DNA of 64,000 nucleotides from Mycobacterium sp. ITM-2016-00316 (lineage in GTDB: Bacteria; Actinomycetota; Actinomycetes; Mycobacteriales; Mycobacteriaceae). The position numbers and the translations under genes were made by a program. The notes under the pieces are model-generated. The model had not been told where the DNA came from. It was given only the letters and a program-made list of their open reading frames with translations, and searched no databases. Shown here one piece after another: positions 19,401 to 29,227 of the stretch. How positions within the stretch are numbered: the first letter of the stretch is position 1; each line of letters opens with the position of its first letter. The DNA lies in contig NZ_CP134398.1 in the NCBI RefSeq assembly GCF_002968335.2, positions 248,001 to 312,000 on the forward strand, given 5' to 3'.

Positions 19401-21497
19401 CAGCGAGTCGTTGGACAGCAGGTGTGAGTACTCGTTGGCGCCGACGCCGACGAACACGCCGGTGCGGCTGCCGCGCAGGGACGCAGCGGAGTAGCCGGCC
19501 CGCTCCAGGCCCTCCCATGACAGTTCGAGCATGAGGCGCTGCTGCGGGTCGATCCAGACCGCTTCACGCGGGGAGATGCCGAAGAACTCCGGATCGAATC
19601 CGTCGACGCTCTCCAGATATCCGCCGCTTCGGGTGTAGATCTTGCCCGGCATCTGCTGATCCGGGTCGTAGAACTCGTCGACGTCGAAGCGGTCCTCGGG
19701 GATCTCCCGGATGGCATCCACGCCTCCGGCGAGCAGATCCCAGTAGGCCTCCGGATCGGGAGAGCCCGGGAAACGGCAGGCGACGGCGATGATGGCGATC
19801 GGCTCATCGGCCGCGGCGGTGGTCAGCGAGACCGGCTGTGCAGCAGCCCTCTTGGCGCCGCGCTCGTTGAGCTTCAGCACATCGCCGAGCAGGTAGTCCG
19901 CCATATCGGTCAGCCGGGGGTGGTCCATCGCCAGGGTCGCGGGCAGTTCGGCACCGACGGACTGCTCCAGCCGCCGTCGTAATTCGACGGCCATCAGCGA
20001 ATCCAGGCCCAGGTCGAAAAGACCGGTCTCTTCCCGGATCTCGGCGGCGTCGATCTGGGTCACCTCGGCGACCGCGTCGCGCAGTTCCTCCAGCACGAGC
20101 TTCTTGCGCTGCTGCACCGGAGCGGAGATGAGGCGTTCGACGAGTCGGGTTGTGCCCGCGGATCCCGCCGGTGCGGAGGCCGATTCGGGAACCTCGCCGG
20201 CCACCTCGGCGAGCAGTGCACGCTGCCCGGCCTGCAGATAGATGGGCAGGAAACGGGCCCAGTCGATCCGGGCCACCACACCTTGATTGCCGGAGCCGAC
20301 CATCACATCGGCCATTCCGGCCAGGGCGTCGGCCGGCGACAACGTGCGGACACCGCGCTTGTCCAACTGGGCGCGGGCTTCGCCGTCGGCCATACCCGCC
20401 GACCACGGCCCGAAGTTGACGCTGAATCCGGGTACGCCCTGCTCGCGCAACCGCCAGGTCAACCCGTCGAGGAAGGCGTTGGCCGCGCTGTAGGCGCTCT
20501 GGCCGTAGCTGCCCCACACCGAGGAGATCGAGGACGTGGACAGGAAGAAGTCCAATTTCAGATCGGTGATGGCCTCACTGAGATACCAGGCACCCCAGAC
20601 CTTTCCGGAGAACACCCGATCCAGTTCGGCGGGATCCAGGCTGCTCAACGGGGTGGTGCTGTTCTCACCGGCGGCATGCACGATGCCGGCCAGCGGTGGC
20701 AGTTCGGCGGCGATGGTGGCCATCAGATGCGCGATGTCGTGCGGATTGGCGACATCGGAGGCGACGGCCCGAACCTCGCAGCCGTACTGCTGGCGCAGCG
20801 CGTCCATGCGTTGCTCCGCGGCGCTGCTGGGGACCCGACGGCTGGTCAGTACCAGGTGGCGGGCGCCGTGCGCGGCCAGGTAGCCCGCGATCTCCAGTCC
20901 GAGTGAGCCCAGACCACCGGTGACCAGATACGTGGCGTCGGAGCGTAGTTCGAGGGTCGTGGGATTCGGCTGCCCGGTGCGCCTGCTGAGTCGGGGCACA
21001 TGGACGACCTGCCCGCGCAGCGCGATCTGGTCCTCACCCGTTGCGGCGCCGACGATCTGGCTGATCAGCCGCGACCACTCCTCGGCGATCCCGGAAACGT
21101 CGGCCAGGCCGCCCCATATCTGGGGGTACTCCAGGGCAGCTGCGCGGCAGAAGCCCCACAGGCTGCTCTGCTCAGGTGCCACCGGGTCGGTGTCGAGCAC
21201 CCGTTGTGCGCCGCGGGTGACGACCCAGATCGGGGCGCGCAGATCGGCCGCCGCGGCGGCGCGGAACAGTCGCTGGGTGCCGTCCAGGACCCGATGCTGC
21301 ATCCGCAGCAATGAGCGCATCGACGGAGCGGTCTCCTTTTCCAGCGCCGCGGCATGCAGGATGCGCAGGGTGGGTTCGTCTTCCACCGCGGCGCGCAGAT
21401 CCGCGGACAGGCGTTCCTCGTCGGCATCGGATGCCGGCAGGCGCAACGTCCGGTACCGGTGGCCCTGTGCGGTCAGCGCGTCGAGGACCGGCGCCAC
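13437..21497 (-). CDS. pks: TPP polyketide synthase Pks, 3' part (KR-ACP + complete second module), separated by frameshift
   Basis: The larger fragment of the bimodular trehalose-polyphleate synthase. Approximate domains from 21497: KR1 (TGGLGSLG, 195), ACP1 (DLGLDSLMAVE, 496), KS2 (Cys in DTACSSSL, 734), AT2 (GHSVGQ, 1198; HAFH, 1297), DH2 (HHVIYGTVVVPG, 1500), ER2 (GLNFRDV, 2029), KR2 (TGGLGALG, 2322), ACP2 (DLGTDSLMAVE, 2622). HAFH predicts malonyl-CoA use. The frame stays open upstream to about 21730, so the GTG at 21497 is only the first possible start and lies inside the KR region; there is no sign of a real gene start there. This should be one protein with the fragment at 21668-24487. 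Confidence 0.85.
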   Translation of the reverse strand: MAPVLDALTAQGHRYRTLRLPASDADEERLSADLRAAVEDEPTLRILHAAALEKETAPSMRSLLRMQHRVLDGTQRLFRAAAAADLRAPIWVVTRGAQRVLDTDPVAPEQSSLWGFCRAAALEYPQIWGGLADVSGIAEEWSRLISQIVGAATGEDQIALRGQVVHVPRLSRRTGQPNPTTLELRSDATYLVTGGLGSLGLEIAGYLAAHGARHLVLTSRRVPSSAAEQRMDALRQQYGCEVRAVASDVANPHDIAHLMATIAAELPPLAGIVHAAGENSTTPLSSLDPAELDRVFSGKVWGAWYLSEAITDLKLDFFLSTSSISSVWGSYGQSAYSAANAFLDGLTWRLREQGVPGFSVNFGPWSAGMADGEARAQLDKRGVRTLSPADALAGMADVMVGSGNQGVVARIDWARFLPIYLQAGQRALLAEVAGEVPESASAPAGSAGTTRLVERLISAPVQQRKKLVLEELRDAVAEVTQIDAAEIREETGLFDLGLDSLMAVELRRRLEQSVGAELPATLAMDHPRLTDMADYLLGDVLKLNERGAKRAAAQPVSLTTAAADEPIAIIAVACRFPGSPDPEAYWDLLAGGVDAIREIPEDRFDVDEFYDPDQQMPGKIYTRSGGYLESVDGFDPEFFGISPREAVWIDPQQRLMLELSWEGLERAGYSAASLRGSRTGVFVGVGANEYSHLLSNDSLENLQPHFITGNALNAIAGRVSFTLGLEGPAMAVDTACSSSLVAVHQAAQALHSGDCDMAIAGGVNVLLSPASVVAASRARMLSPDGRCKTFDAAADGYVRSEGCGVLVLKRLSDAQRDGDRISAVIRSSAVNQDGASSGLTVPNGGAQQRLISSALARAGLSGDDVDYLEAHGTGTPLGDPIEVQAAAAVYGAGRDPSRPLLIGTAKTNVGHLESAAGVAGLVKVVLSLQHDLLPQTLHFHNPSPHIPWDSLPVQVVDKPTPWHADGRPRRAGVSAFGFTGTNAHVLIEEAPEALSAQSTDESPAEPADGTATPAREPLSVLPLSARSAQGLVALAQRYSGWLDAHPEASVADVAFTAGAGRSHFEHRAAVVANTVAEAKMLLDDLVANRLRPGVVRGECTDPPTTAWFFPGQGSQYPGMARELFDSEPVFADTVRQCAQAVDGMLPRPLLDAIFDTGREATETLRHTSFAQPAIFAVEMGLARLWQSWGIEPDVVLGHSVGQYAAACVAGVFSLEDGARLIAERGRLFGSLPAGGRMVAVFADPEYVEGAAEAFGRVSVGAYNGRNTVLSGPGEDLEQIVANCSADGARCTWLETSHAFHSELLDPVLDEFESFAGQFDYAVPTRPLVCNRTGAVLTAETPINAQYWRRHSRQPVQFTESVRTVAALGCSVLMEIGPQPILTAAALQSWPESSATPRTIVSLRKGANAQRQITEALATAYICGHRPDFAAKHHGEQHRLELPTYPFQRRRYWPKTSVVGMGSGGISTSGLLGSAKDLASGDTVYSNVLSVKTQPWLAHHVIYGTVVVPGATYAAMALAAAEAPAHVKDVYFYEPIILPDKASREVQLTLHPQDDGWKFQVHSRPYGVREAEWSLNADGTLGSGADTDAPSEDAPTLSPDEAVEHMNRTRPQELFEIFNDLELAWGPTWSTSLKSLWVGDGEAIGDVSVGAELAEHLGSEPIHPVLLDLCTGVAFPAFPAVLAAEQGMHDLFLPLRYGRVQLLEKMPNRFYCRARWHEGPLNSETLVFDLDFVHRDGRVLGGIREFTVKRAPREALLRGLGGDSTRLLYTVGWHEGAAPGNAAEAGDEAAKIASGTWLIAGDDALAGAVPHAVRVEQPADPDAWKQAFAAATDRGTPVSGIVWRSSGHAGAGASGATGKITDEPTADLAERLESEVSALLAATQSALAGQVSNLPGGLWIITEGAVATEPGEPVDPVQAALWGFGRTLIAEQPTLRCRLLDVAGPGEPLSWLPDALGTPVTEPEMAVRQGRFLVSRLLHWARTGHLPMPRSDDYALAPTERGAIDNLRLTEAEVTPPEPNEVQVRIEAAGLNFRDVLNVLGLYPGDPGPIGGDLCGVVTEIGSEVTGFEVGQRVFGSMQGAFASRLNVPAQLLAAVPDGISAVDAATIPAAALTVRLAFDWAKLRPGDKVLIHAASGGVGLAAVQMARHHGATVFATASTYKRATLRAMGVEYVYDSRSTDFADQILADTDGAGVDVVLNSLTNEGFIEATVRATAQGGRFAEIAKRDIWTTAQMAAVRPDIDYEIVALDVTMMSDPDHIQRLMSEVSDGLASGEWTPVPAEVYPLTEARTAFRRMQQARHIGKIVVQMPKPLQPHSDRSYLVTGGLGALGLHTAAYLAQLGAGDIVLTSRRAPDAEAQQAIDAITERYHCRIHVFSADVGEVAAVATLLDKIRAELPPLAGLVHLAGVLDDALLPQQSLERFQAALGPKAYGAHYLHQLTRTDELDFFIVYSSASAVLGSPSQANYATANALLDGLVAQRRAQGLPATAVNFGPWGSGGMASSQAAMANLSAQGMMPLEPSAALAALGEVVRHGTAQATVLKANWQRTAKMLGGIRPPLLDQVLPSGDASSGGDSELLRQLQELPVAARAGFITEFLQREVQGFLRLAQPPAATSRFLDLGTDSLMAVELRNRLFGQFGGKFDISPTAVFDYPTIGELAEHLVSQLPDAESPAAEPEPAAEPKTEG
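15928..15947. repeat. GAGCGGAGCGAC mini-repeat inside pks
   Basis: A 20-bp stretch (minus strand GGGGCGAGCGGAGCGACGGG) is identical to 35878-35897 in sdhA. In both genes it is read in frame as Gly-Ala-Ser-Gly-Ala-Thr-Gly, in a loop region. Its low-complexity peptide looks inserted. Confidence 0.65.
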
Positions 21498-21667
21498 GGT
21501 GTCGGCATCATCGCCGATGACCAGCCAGGCGCAGCCCTCACCGGTCGGCGCGGCGGATGCCGGTGCGGATACCAGCCAGCGGATCTCGTACCGGGCGTCC
21601 GCGATGGACTGGGCGTCGCGCTGCCGATTATGTTGGGCAGCAAGCTTGTTGAGAACATCAGCGGTGG

Positions 21668-24487
21668 TCAGGCTGGTGCCCGAAGTGTCGAGCAGTGCCG
21701 CGAGTTCCTCGATGCGGCCGTCCTGAGAAACCTGACCGTATCGGTGCGGACGGCGTCGTTCTTGGCCGGCTGCGTCTGCTTGTCGCGGAACCAGTACTGC
21801 CGGTGCTCGAACGGGTAGGTGGGCAGGTCCAGCTTGCGCGCCGGGCGTGCCAGCAGTGCGGCGAAGTCGGGCAGGTGCCCGGCGACGTAGGTGTTGGCCA
21901 CCGCCTCGGTGATATGGCGGTGATCAGAACCGTTGCGCCGCATCGAGGCAACGGCGCGCGGAGCGCTGGTCGGATCGGGCCAGGCGCGCATCGCGGCAGC
22001 GGTCAGCACCGGCTGCGGGCCGACCTCAAGCAGCATCGCGCAGCCCAGATCGGACAACGTGGCCACACTCTTGGCGAACTCGACGGGCTGGCGGGCGTGG
22101 CGGCGCCAGTAGGCGCCGTCCAGTTTGGCGGTGCGGCCCAGGGCAGCCCCGGTCCGATTGCAGACCAGGATCCGTTGCGGAGCCGCGAAGGTGAACGTGT
22201 CCGCATAGGTCTCGAACGCATCGAGCGCGGGATCGAGCAGTGCTGAGTGGAAGGCGTGGCTGGTGTCCAGGAAGTCGCAGCGCACACCGTCGGCGGTCAG
22301 TCCGGCCACCGCGCGTTCCAGGTCACCGCCGGGGCCCGAGAGCACGGTGTTGGCGCCGTTGTAGGCGGCCACCGACAGGCTGGGGTACTCGTCGGTGAGC
22401 CGCTCGACCCGCTCTGGGGCGGCGAAGATCGCGGCCATCCGCCCGCCGGCGGGCAGATCGCCGAAGAGGCGGCCGCGCTCGGCCAGCAACCGGGCGCCGT
22501 CCTCGAGGCTGAACACCCCGGCGACACAGGCCGCCGAGTACTGGCCCACGCTGTGACCGAGCACCACATCCGGTTCGTATCCCCACGACTGCCACAGCTG
22601 GGCCAGGCCCATTTCGATGGCGTAGATCGCCGGCTGGGTGTGGCGGGTCTGGCGCAGCGCCTCATCCCCGTCGGCCGAGTCGTAGATGACCTCCAGCAAC
22701 GGCCTTTCCAGCATCCCGGCGACGGCGTCGGCGCATCGCCGCACGGTCTCGGCGAACACCGGCTCGGTCTCGAACAGCTCCCGAGCCATTCCCGCGTACT
22801 GGCTGCCCTGCCCGGGGAACAACCATGCGGTCTTGGGTGCGTCGGCGCAATGCCCGCGCACCAGGCCTGGCGCGGGGCGGTCGTCGGCGAGCGCGCCGAG
22901 CAGTTCGCGCGCGGACTCGATCGAGTTCACCACCAGCGCGGCACGGTGTTCGAGGTGGGCACGCCCGTCGCCCGCGGTCAGGCACACGTCGGCCAGGTCG
23001 GCGTCCGGGTGCTCGGTCAGCCAGCTGCGGTACAGCTCGGCGGTCTGCACCAGGGCGGCCGGGGTGCGCGCGGACAGCGGCAGCACCATGAAACGCCGGG
23101 TGTCGGCCGTGTCATCGGAGGCGGCCGGCGCCACGGCCGGTGCTTCTTCGAGGATGACGTGCGCGTTGGTTCCGGAGAATCCGAACGAACTGACACCGGC
23201 GACGCGGGGTCGTTCCGTGCGCTCCCAGGCGGTGGATTCCTCCACCACGCGGACCGGGATGCGGTCCCACGGGATGTGCGGTGACGGATTGCGGAAGTTC
23301 AGGTGCTTGGGCAGCTCCTGGTGCTCGAGTGCGAGGACGACCTTGAGCACACCGGCGACACCGGCGGCGGCCTCCAGATGGCCGATGTTCGTCTTGGCCG
23401 ATCCGATGAGCAGCGGCTGATCGGCTGCGCGGCCCTTGCCCAGGACGGCGGCGGCGGCCTGCACCTCGATGGGATCTCCCAGCGAGGTTCCGGTGCCGTG
23501 CGCTTCGAGATAGTCGATATCGCCGGCGTTCAGACCGGCGCGTTCCAGCGCCTCGGTGATGACCCGCTGCTGGGCGACACCGTTGGGCACCGTCAGCCCG
23601 CCCGAGGCGCCGTCCTGGTTGACCGCGCTGCCGCGGATGACCGCCCGGATACGGTCCCCGTCGCGCACCGCGTCCTCGAGACGCTTGATGACGACGACAC
23701 CGCAACCCTCGCCGCGGACGTAGCCGTCGGCCGCGGCATCGAAGGTCTTGCACTTGCCGTCCGGGGCGAGCATCCGGGACTGCGAGAACGTGATCATGGT
23801 GGCCGGGCTCAGCAGCACGTTCGCGCCACCGGCCAGGGCGAGATCGCATTCCCCGAGTTGCAGGGCCTGGCAGGCCTGGTGGATGGCGACCAGCGAGGAA
23901 CTGCACGCCGTGTCGACGGTGACCGCGGGCCCGTGCAGCCCCAGCCGGTAGCTGATCCGGCCCGCGCCGGCCGCACCCGAGGTTCCGATGGCCAGGTAGG
24001 CCTCGATCTCGGGGTAGGTCAGCTCCGAGGACGCCATGCCCAGGTAGTCATGGGTGGACAAGCCGACGAAGACACCGGTCTGGGTGTTCGCCAAAGCCGT
24101 TGGTGCGGTGCCGGAATGCTCCACAGCGCGCCAGGAGGTCTCCAGCAGTAGCCGGTGCTGGGGGTCCATGAGCCTTGCCTCGCGGGCAGACACACCGAAG
24201 AACGGCGCGTCGAACCCGGTGGCGTCGTCGACGAAGCCGGCCCGGCGGGTGACGATCTTGCCGGGCGCGGAGGCATCCTGGTTGAAGAACTCCTCGACGT
24301 CCCACCGGTCCTGGGGGATCTCCGAGACCGCGTCGCGGCCGTCGTGCAGCACATCCCAGTACTGGTCGGCGTCGGCGGCGCCGGGCAGGCGCGCGGCGTA
24401 GCCGATGATGGCGAAACGGGTCGGCTCCTGCCCGGCCTCGCGGCCCGAGCGTTCTACGGACGACCGGGTATGGTCGGTTGCTGCCAT
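21668..24487 (-). CDS. pks: TPP polyketide synthase Pks, 5' part (KS1-AT1), ends at frameshift
   Basis: The N-terminal 939 residues of the same synthase. KS1 has its Cys in [12 protein letters not shown] (about 194), EAHGTGT and [12 protein letters not shown]1 has [14 protein letters not shown] (about 646) and the malonyl-type HAFH (about 744). The true protein should continue from the linker after the AT into KR1, but near 21720-21740 the frame slips by one base and reading ends in unrelated residues at 21668. The missing base is most simply placed in the short G run near 21740. The ATG at 24487 has GGAG 9 bases upstream. The full length, about 3680 residues, matches the Pks of the TPP locus. 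Confidence 0.85.
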   Translation of the reverse strand: MAATDHTRSSVERSGREAGQEPTRFAIIGYAARLPGAADADQYWDVLHDGRDAVSEIPQDRWDVEEFFNQDASAPGKIVTRRAGFVDDATGFDAPFFGVSAREARLMDPQHRLLLETSWRAVEHSGTAPTALANTQTGVFVGLSTHDYLGMASSELTYPEIEAYLAIGTSGAAGAGRISYRLGLHGPAVTVDTACSSSLVAIHQACQALQLGECDLALAGGANVLLSPATMITFSQSRMLAPDGKCKTFDAAADGYVRGEGCGVVVIKRLEDAVRDGDRIRAVIRGSAVNQDGASGGLTVPNGVAQQRVITEALERAGLNAGDIDYLEAHGTGTSLGDPIEVQAAAAVLGKGRAADQPLLIGSAKTNIGHLEAAAGVAGVLKVVLALEHQELPKHLNFRNPSPHIPWDRIPVRVVEESTAWERTERPRVAGVSSFGFSGTNAHVILEEAPAVAPAASDDTADTRRFMVLPLSARTPAALVQTAELYRSWLTEHPDADLADVCLTAGDGRAHLEHRAALVVNSIESARELLGALADDRPAPGLVRGHCADAPKTAWLFPGQGSQYAGMARELFETEPVFAETVRRCADAVAGMLERPLLEVIYDSADGDEALRQTRHTQPAIYAIEMGLAQLWQSWGYEPDVVLGHSVGQYSAACVAGVFSLEDGARLLAERGRLFGDLPAGGRMAAIFAAPERVERLTDEYPSLSVAAYNGANTVLSGPGGDLERAVAGLTADGVRCDFLDTSHAFHSALLDPALDAFETYADTFTFAAPQRILVCNRTGAALGRTAKLDGAYWRRHARQPVEFAKSVATLSDLGCAMLLEVGPQPVLTAAAMRAWPDPTSAPRAVASMRRNGSDHRHITEAVANTYVAGHLPDFAALLARPARKLDLPTYPFEHRQYWFRDKQTQPAKNDAVRTDTVRFLRTAASRNSRHCSTLRAPA

Positions 24488-24775
24488 CAGGTGTACTCCC
24501 CGCGTCGATCCGATGAACTGCCGATGATGAGATTTCGGTGCCATCGGTAAAGGCCGCGCACAGTCTGTTGGACGGCCACGGCCCGCTATCTGCCGACAGC
24601 AACGGCCGGTACCTTACTCGCCGGTCAGTATTGCATGTAGGTTGCTACCGCACGCGGTTTCATATCTGCCGCTGAGCCCGATGGTGGCCCGGCGCTCCCC
24701 GTGCCGACAGCCGCTATCGTGAAGTCGCCGTCGGTGTTGCCGGACCGCCGCCGCTGGAGACCCGGGAGGGAAAGC
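24488..24775. promoter_or_regulatory. Divergent promoter region between pks and papA3
   Basis: A 288-bp spacer with no credible gene. It must contain the promoters for pks (minus) and papA3-mmpL10-PE (plus). At 24615-24630 there is TACT-N8-AGTA, overlapping CTTACTCG (24613-24620), the same half-site (GAGTAAG on the other strand) as in the fabG4/fadA2 operator. I could not assign -10/-35 boxes with confidence. Confidence 0.4.
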
Positions 24776-26197
24776 TTGCAAATCGGGAAGATCACGATCG
24801 GCACGATCGATGACTGGAAGCCGGCCCCCGGTGTGGTGACCTCCTGGCACCCCACGACCGAGTCGATGGACAAGGCCCGGCAGGCCCCGGTCAGTGCCGT
24901 CCCGGTCAGCTACATGCAGGGCCAGCACATCCGTGGGGTCTATGAGCAGGACGCCAAAGGTCTGGACTATTCACGGCAGATCATCGCGACCTGTGAAGTG
25001 CCTGGCACCTGCGATATCTCGGCGATGAATCACGCGCTCAACCACTATCTGCGCCGGCATGACACCTACCGCAGCTGGTTCGAATACGACGGTTCCGGTG
25101 AGATCGTCCGGCGCAGCATCGTCGACCCCGCCGATATCGAATTCGAACCCGTCAACCACGGCGAGATCACCGCCGTGGACGCGCGCAAACACATTGTCGA
25201 CATACCCACACCGTTGGAGTGGGGCTGTTTCTCCTTCGGAATCGTGCAGAGCGAAGACCATTTCGATTTCTACGCCGCCATCGACCATGTGCACGGCGAT
25301 GCGGCGCTGATCGGGATCACCATGCTCGAGGCGCACGGTATGTACACGTCGTTGCTTTCCACCGGCCAGCCGATGGCGCTGCCGGACGCCGGTCGATTCG
25401 ACGATTTCTGCGTTCAGGAACGCGAGAACACGGCAGGACTGACGGTGGATTCCCCGGAGGTCCGGGCCTGGATCGAGTTCGCCGAGAACAACAACGGCAG
25501 CATGCCCGAATTTCCGCTGCCGCTGGGCAATCCGCTAGAGCCGACGGTTGCCGACATGGTCGGGGAGTTGCTGCTCGACGCGGACCAGACCGCCAGGTTC
25601 GAGGCGGCCTGCACGGCGGCCGGCACCCGTTTCGTCGGCGGCCTTTACGCTTGCACCGCCATGGTCGAGCACGAGTTGACCGGCGCGGCAACCTATTACG
25701 GACTCACTCCGCGTGACACCCGGCGCACATCGGACAATTTCATGACCCAGGGCTGGTTCACCGGCCTGGTCCCGATCACCGTGCCGATCGCGGCGACGAC
25801 CTTCGCCGAGGCCGCATGGTCGGCGCAGACCTCCTTCGATTCGGGCCTGAACCTGGCGAGGGTCCCGTATTACCGGGTGCTGGAATTGGCGCCGTGGCTG
25901 GACAAACCGGGACCCAACTTTCCGGTGTCGAACTTCCTGCACGGTGGCGCCGCACCATTGAATGCGGTGCTCGCGGCAGCCGAAATGGGCTATTCGAACA
26001 ATATCGGTATCTATTCCGACGGCCGGTTCTCCTACCAGCTCACCATTTACGTCTTCCGGTACGAGGCCGGTACGGCAATGGCGGTGATGTTCCCGGACAA
26101 CGAGGTGGCCCATAAGTCGGTCGCCCGCTATATCGCCACCATGAAATCCGTGATCGAGCAGGTCGCCGACAGCGGGGACTGGGGCCGTTTTGCCTGA
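24776..26197 (+). CDS. papA3: Trehalose acyltransferase PapA3
   Basis: A 473-residue member of the polyketide-associated acyltransferase family. The catalytic HxxxD motif is present as HVHGD (about residue 165-169) after DFYAAID. In the TPP pathway PapA3 acylates trehalose to give diacyltrehalose. I take the TTG at 24776 because GGGAGGG lies 6 bases upstream and the protein then begins LQIGKITIGTIDDWKP, a typical N-terminus; the longer frame from 24701 is unlikely. It heads a plus-strand operon with mmpL10 and the PE-PPE enzyme, 51 bp before mmpL10. Confidence 0.9.
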   Translation: MQIGKITIGTIDDWKPAPGVVTSWHPTTESMDKARQAPVSAVPVSYMQGQHIRGVYEQDAKGLDYSRQIIATCEVPGTCDISAMNHALNHYLRRHDTYRSWFEYDGSGEIVRRSIVDPADIEFEPVNHGEITAVDARKHIVDIPTPLEWGCFSFGIVQSEDHFDFYAAIDHVHGDAALIGITMLEAHGMYTSLLSTGQPMALPDAGRFDDFCVQERENTAGLTVDSPEVRAWIEFAENNNGSMPEFPLPLGNPLEPTVADMVGELLLDADQTARFEAACTAAGTRFVGGLYACTAMVEHELTGAATYYGLTPRDTRRTSDNFMTQGWFTGLVPITVPIAATTFAEAAWSAQTSFDSGLNLARVPYYRVLELAPWLDKPGPNFPVSNFLHGGAAPLNAVLAAAEMGYSNNIGIYSDGRFSYQLTIYVFRYEAGTAMAVMFPDNEVAHKSVARYIATMKSVIEQVADSGDWGRFA

Positions 26198-26248
26198 GCG
26201 GTGGGATCTGCCGGTGAGTAGGTCCGGGTCGGTATCTCCAGGGGGTGT

Positions 26249-29227
26249 GTGTTGCGACGGCTAGCCGATTTCGTCGTGCGCTGGCCCCTGGCCGTGATCG
26301 GGATCTGGATCGCGCTGGCGGTGGCGCTGCCGCTGGCGGTGCCCAGCCTCAACGAGATGGCCCAGAAGCACCCGCTCTCGATGTTGCCGGCGGATGCGCC
26401 GTCCAGCGTCGCGGCCCGGCAGATGGAGGAGGCGTTCCAGGAACCGGGCACCGACGACCTGCTGCTGGTCGTACTCACCGACGAGGACGGGCTGGGCCCC
26501 GAGCACGAGGCCACCTACGCCAAGCTGGTGGACGCCCTGCGCGACGACCAGCAGAACGTCGTCATGTTGCAGGAGTTCATCGGGACACCCGCCCTGCGTT
26601 CCACCGTGACCAGTGCGGACAACAAGTCCTGGGTGCTGCCGGTCGGCCTGGCCGGCGCGCTGGGCACGCCGCAGTCCTACACGTCGTTCAATCAGGTCTC
26701 CGAGCTCATCGAGCGGACGACCGCCGGCGGCCCACTGGAGGTCCACCTCGCCGGTCCGGCCGCCACCGTCGCCGACCTCACCGTCGCCGGGGAGAAGGAC
26801 CGGCTGCCGATCGAGCTCGCGATCGCGGTGCTGGTGCTGCTGGTGTTGCTGGTGGTGTACCGCAACCCGGTGACCATGCTGTTGCCGCTGGCCGGTATCG
26901 GGATGTCGCTGGTGATCGCGCAGTCGACGGTCGCCGCGCTGTCCGAGTTCACCGGCCTCGGGGTCTCCAACCAGGCGATGATCCTGCTCAGCGCGATCAT
27001 CTTCGGCGCGGGAACCGACTATGCCGTCTTCCTGATCAGCCGTTACCACGATTACGTGCGGATGGGCGAGGACAACCACGACGCGGTCCGCAAGGCGCTG
27101 GGGTCGGTGGGCAAGGTGATCACCGCCTCGGCGGCCACCGTCGGCGTCACCTTCCTGGGCATCAGTTTCGCCAAGATGGGCGTGTTCTCCACCGTCGGGG
27201 TGTCGTCGGCGGTCGGCGTCGGTGTCGCCTACCTGGCCGCGATGACGCTGCTGCCCGCCCTGCTGGCCGTCGTCGGGCCGCGTGGCTGGATCAAACCCCG
27301 CAAGGACGTGACCACCCGGCTGTGGCGACGCTCGGGCGTGCGCATCGTCCGCCGGCCGTGGGCGCATCTGGTGGGCAGCCTGCTGGTGCTGTTCCTACTG
27401 GCCGGTCTCGCCGGTTTCGCGACGTTCAACTACGACGACCGCAAGGCGGTCGCGGCTTCGGAACCCAGCTCGCTGGGATATGCGGCGCTGGAGAAGCACT
27501 TCGACATCAACCAGTCCATCCCGTCCTACGTGCTGATCAGGTCGGCGAAGGATCTACGCAATCCGGAGGCGCTCGCCGACCTGGAGCAGCTGGCCGAGCG
27601 GATCACCCAACTGCCCGACATCCAGATGGTCAGCGGAATCACCCGGCCGCTGGGGTCGGTGCCGCCCGAGTTCCGGGCCACCTACCAGGCCGGCATCGTC
27701 GGGACCCGGCTGGCCGACGGCGCGAAGATGATCACTGACGGCACCGCCGATATGAACCGGTTGTCCTCGGGTGCCAACACGCTGGCCGGCGGCCTGTCCG
27801 ATGTGCGCGGCCAGGTCACCGATATCGCCGACAGCCTGCAGCAGATGGTTGACGCGTTCGCCGCGCTGCGCGGCCAGTACGGCGGCGACAAGCTGGTCAA
27901 AAACGTCGACGTGGCGGCCAAACTGGTGGCCGCGATCAACCGGCTCGGCAACTCCATGGGCGTGAACCTGATGGCGACCAGGGACATGTTCGCCTGGGTC
28001 CCGCCGGTGCTGACGGCCCTGCACGGCAACGTGGTCTGCGATCTGGACCCCTCCTGCAGCCAGACCCGCATCCATCTGTCCCGGCTCGCCGCGGCCCGCA
28101 ATGACGGCACCCTCGCCGAGATCGAGGATCTGGCCGGGCAGCTGGAGTCGCTGCAGGACCGCCAGTCCCTCAACGCGGCACTGCAGCAGGTCGGCACCGC
28201 GTTCACCCGGCTCACCAAGGCGATGCAGGCGATGGGACTGGGCAGCCCGGCCGGCGCCGAGGCGACGCTGGCCCAGCTCCAGCAGGGCGCCGAACGCTCG
28301 GCCAGCGGCAGTCGGCAGGTGGCCGACGGGGTGGATCAGATCGTCGAGCAGATCAAGGTGATGCGCACCGGGCTCGACCAGGCCGCGGCCTTCCTGCTGA
28401 CCATGGCCGAGAACGCCGGCTCGCCGGCCATGGCCGGGTTCAACATCCCGCCCGAGATCCTGCAGTTGGAGGATTTCAAGGCGGCCACCAAGGCCTACGT
28501 CTCACCGGACGGGCACTCGGCGCGCTATCTGGTGTTCACCAAACTCGATCCGTTCGGCCCGGCCGCGATGGATCAGGTGGGCGCCATCGAGGACGCCGCG
28601 CGCAGCGCCTTGCCGAACACCGAGCTGGCGGATGCCTCGGTGTCGATGGGTGGGTATCCGGTGGCGCTGGCCGACACCCGCGACTACTACGAGAACGACA
28701 TCCGGTTCATCGTCATCGTGACCATTATCGTGGTCCTGCTGATCTTGATGGCACTGCTGCGGGCGGTCATCGCGCCGCTGTATCTGGTGGGTTCGGTGGT
28801 GATCTCGTACTTCGCCGCGCTCGGACTCGGTGTGCTGCTGTTCCAGGTGATCCTCGACCAGCAGTTGCACTGGTCGGTGCCGCCACTGGCGTTCGTGGTG
28901 CTCGTCGCCGTCGGTGCGGACTACAACCTGCTGCTCGTCTCGCGGATGCGCGACGAGGCCCCGCTGGGCAGGTTCGGCATCATCCGGACGCTGAGCTCGA
29001 CCGGCGGTGTCATCACCGCGGCGGGCCTGATCTTCGCCGCCTCCATGTGGGGCCTGCTGTTCTCCAGCATCGGTACTGTGGTGCAGGGCGGGTTCGTCAT
29101 CGGCATCGGCATCTTGCTGGACACCTTCCTGGTCCGGACCGTCACCGTGCCCGCCATGGCTACGCTGGTCGGAAAGGCGAACTGGTGGCCGTCTCGACCC
29201 ACAGCGCGAGGGAGCAGCAGAGCATGA
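26249..29227 (+). CDS. mmpL10: RND lipid transporter MmpL10
   Basis: A 992-residue MmpL protein: one N-terminal membrane helix, a large periplasmic loop, five helices, a second long loop (about 400-730), then six helices. The conserved intramembrane Asp-Tyr pairs appear as [16 protein letters not shown] (about 255) and [15 protein letters not shown] (about 890), which couple proton flow to transport. In the TPP pathway it moves diacyltrehalose across the inner membrane. The start is GTG at 26249 with a GGGGG stretch just upstream. It overlaps the next gene by 4 bp (ATGA). Confidence 0.93.
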   Translation: MLRRLADFVVRWPLAVIGIWIALAVALPLAVPSLNEMAQKHPLSMLPADAPSSVAARQMEEAFQEPGTDDLLLVVLTDEDGLGPEHEATYAKLVDALRDDQQNVVMLQEFIGTPALRSTVTSADNKSWVLPVGLAGALGTPQSYTSFNQVSELIERTTAGGPLEVHLAGPAATVADLTVAGEKDRLPIELAIAVLVLLVLLVVYRNPVTMLLPLAGIGMSLVIAQSTVAALSEFTGLGVSNQAMILLSAIIFGAGTDYAVFLISRYHDYVRMGEDNHDAVRKALGSVGKVITASAATVGVTFLGISFAKMGVFSTVGVSSAVGVGVAYLAAMTLLPALLAVVGPRGWIKPRKDVTTRLWRRSGVRIVRRPWAHLVGSLLVLFLLAGLAGFATFNYDDRKAVAASEPSSLGYAALEKHFDINQSIPSYVLIRSAKDLRNPEALADLEQLAERITQLPDIQMVSGITRPLGSVPPEFRATYQAGIVGTRLADGAKMITDGTADMNRLSSGANTLAGGLSDVRGQVTDIADSLQQMVDAFAALRGQYGGDKLVKNVDVAAKLVAAINRLGNSMGVNLMATRDMFAWVPPVLTALHGNVVCDLDPSCSQTRIHLSRLAAARNDGTLAEIEDLAGQLESLQDRQSLNAALQQVGTAFTRLTKAMQAMGLGSPAGAEATLAQLQQGAERSASGSRQVADGVDQIVEQIKVMRTGLDQAAAFLLTMAENAGSPAMAGFNIPPEILQLEDFKAATKAYVSPDGHSARYLVFTKLDPFGPAAMDQVGAIEDAARSALPNTELADASVSMGGYPVALADTRDYYENDIRFIVIVTIIVVLLILMALLRAVIAPLYLVGSVVISYFAALGLGVLLFQVILDQQLHWSVPPLAFVVLVAVGADYNLLLVSRMRDEAPLGRFGIIRTLSSTGGVITAAGLIFAASMWGLLFSSIGTVVQGGFVIGIGILLDTFLVRTVTVPAMATLVGKANWWPSRPTARGSSRA

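Noticed and set aside
21497..21497. GTG at 21497 as start of an independent second PKS gene
   Set aside because: The frame stays open and homologous upstream to the break; starting here would cut the KR region, and there is no ribosome site.
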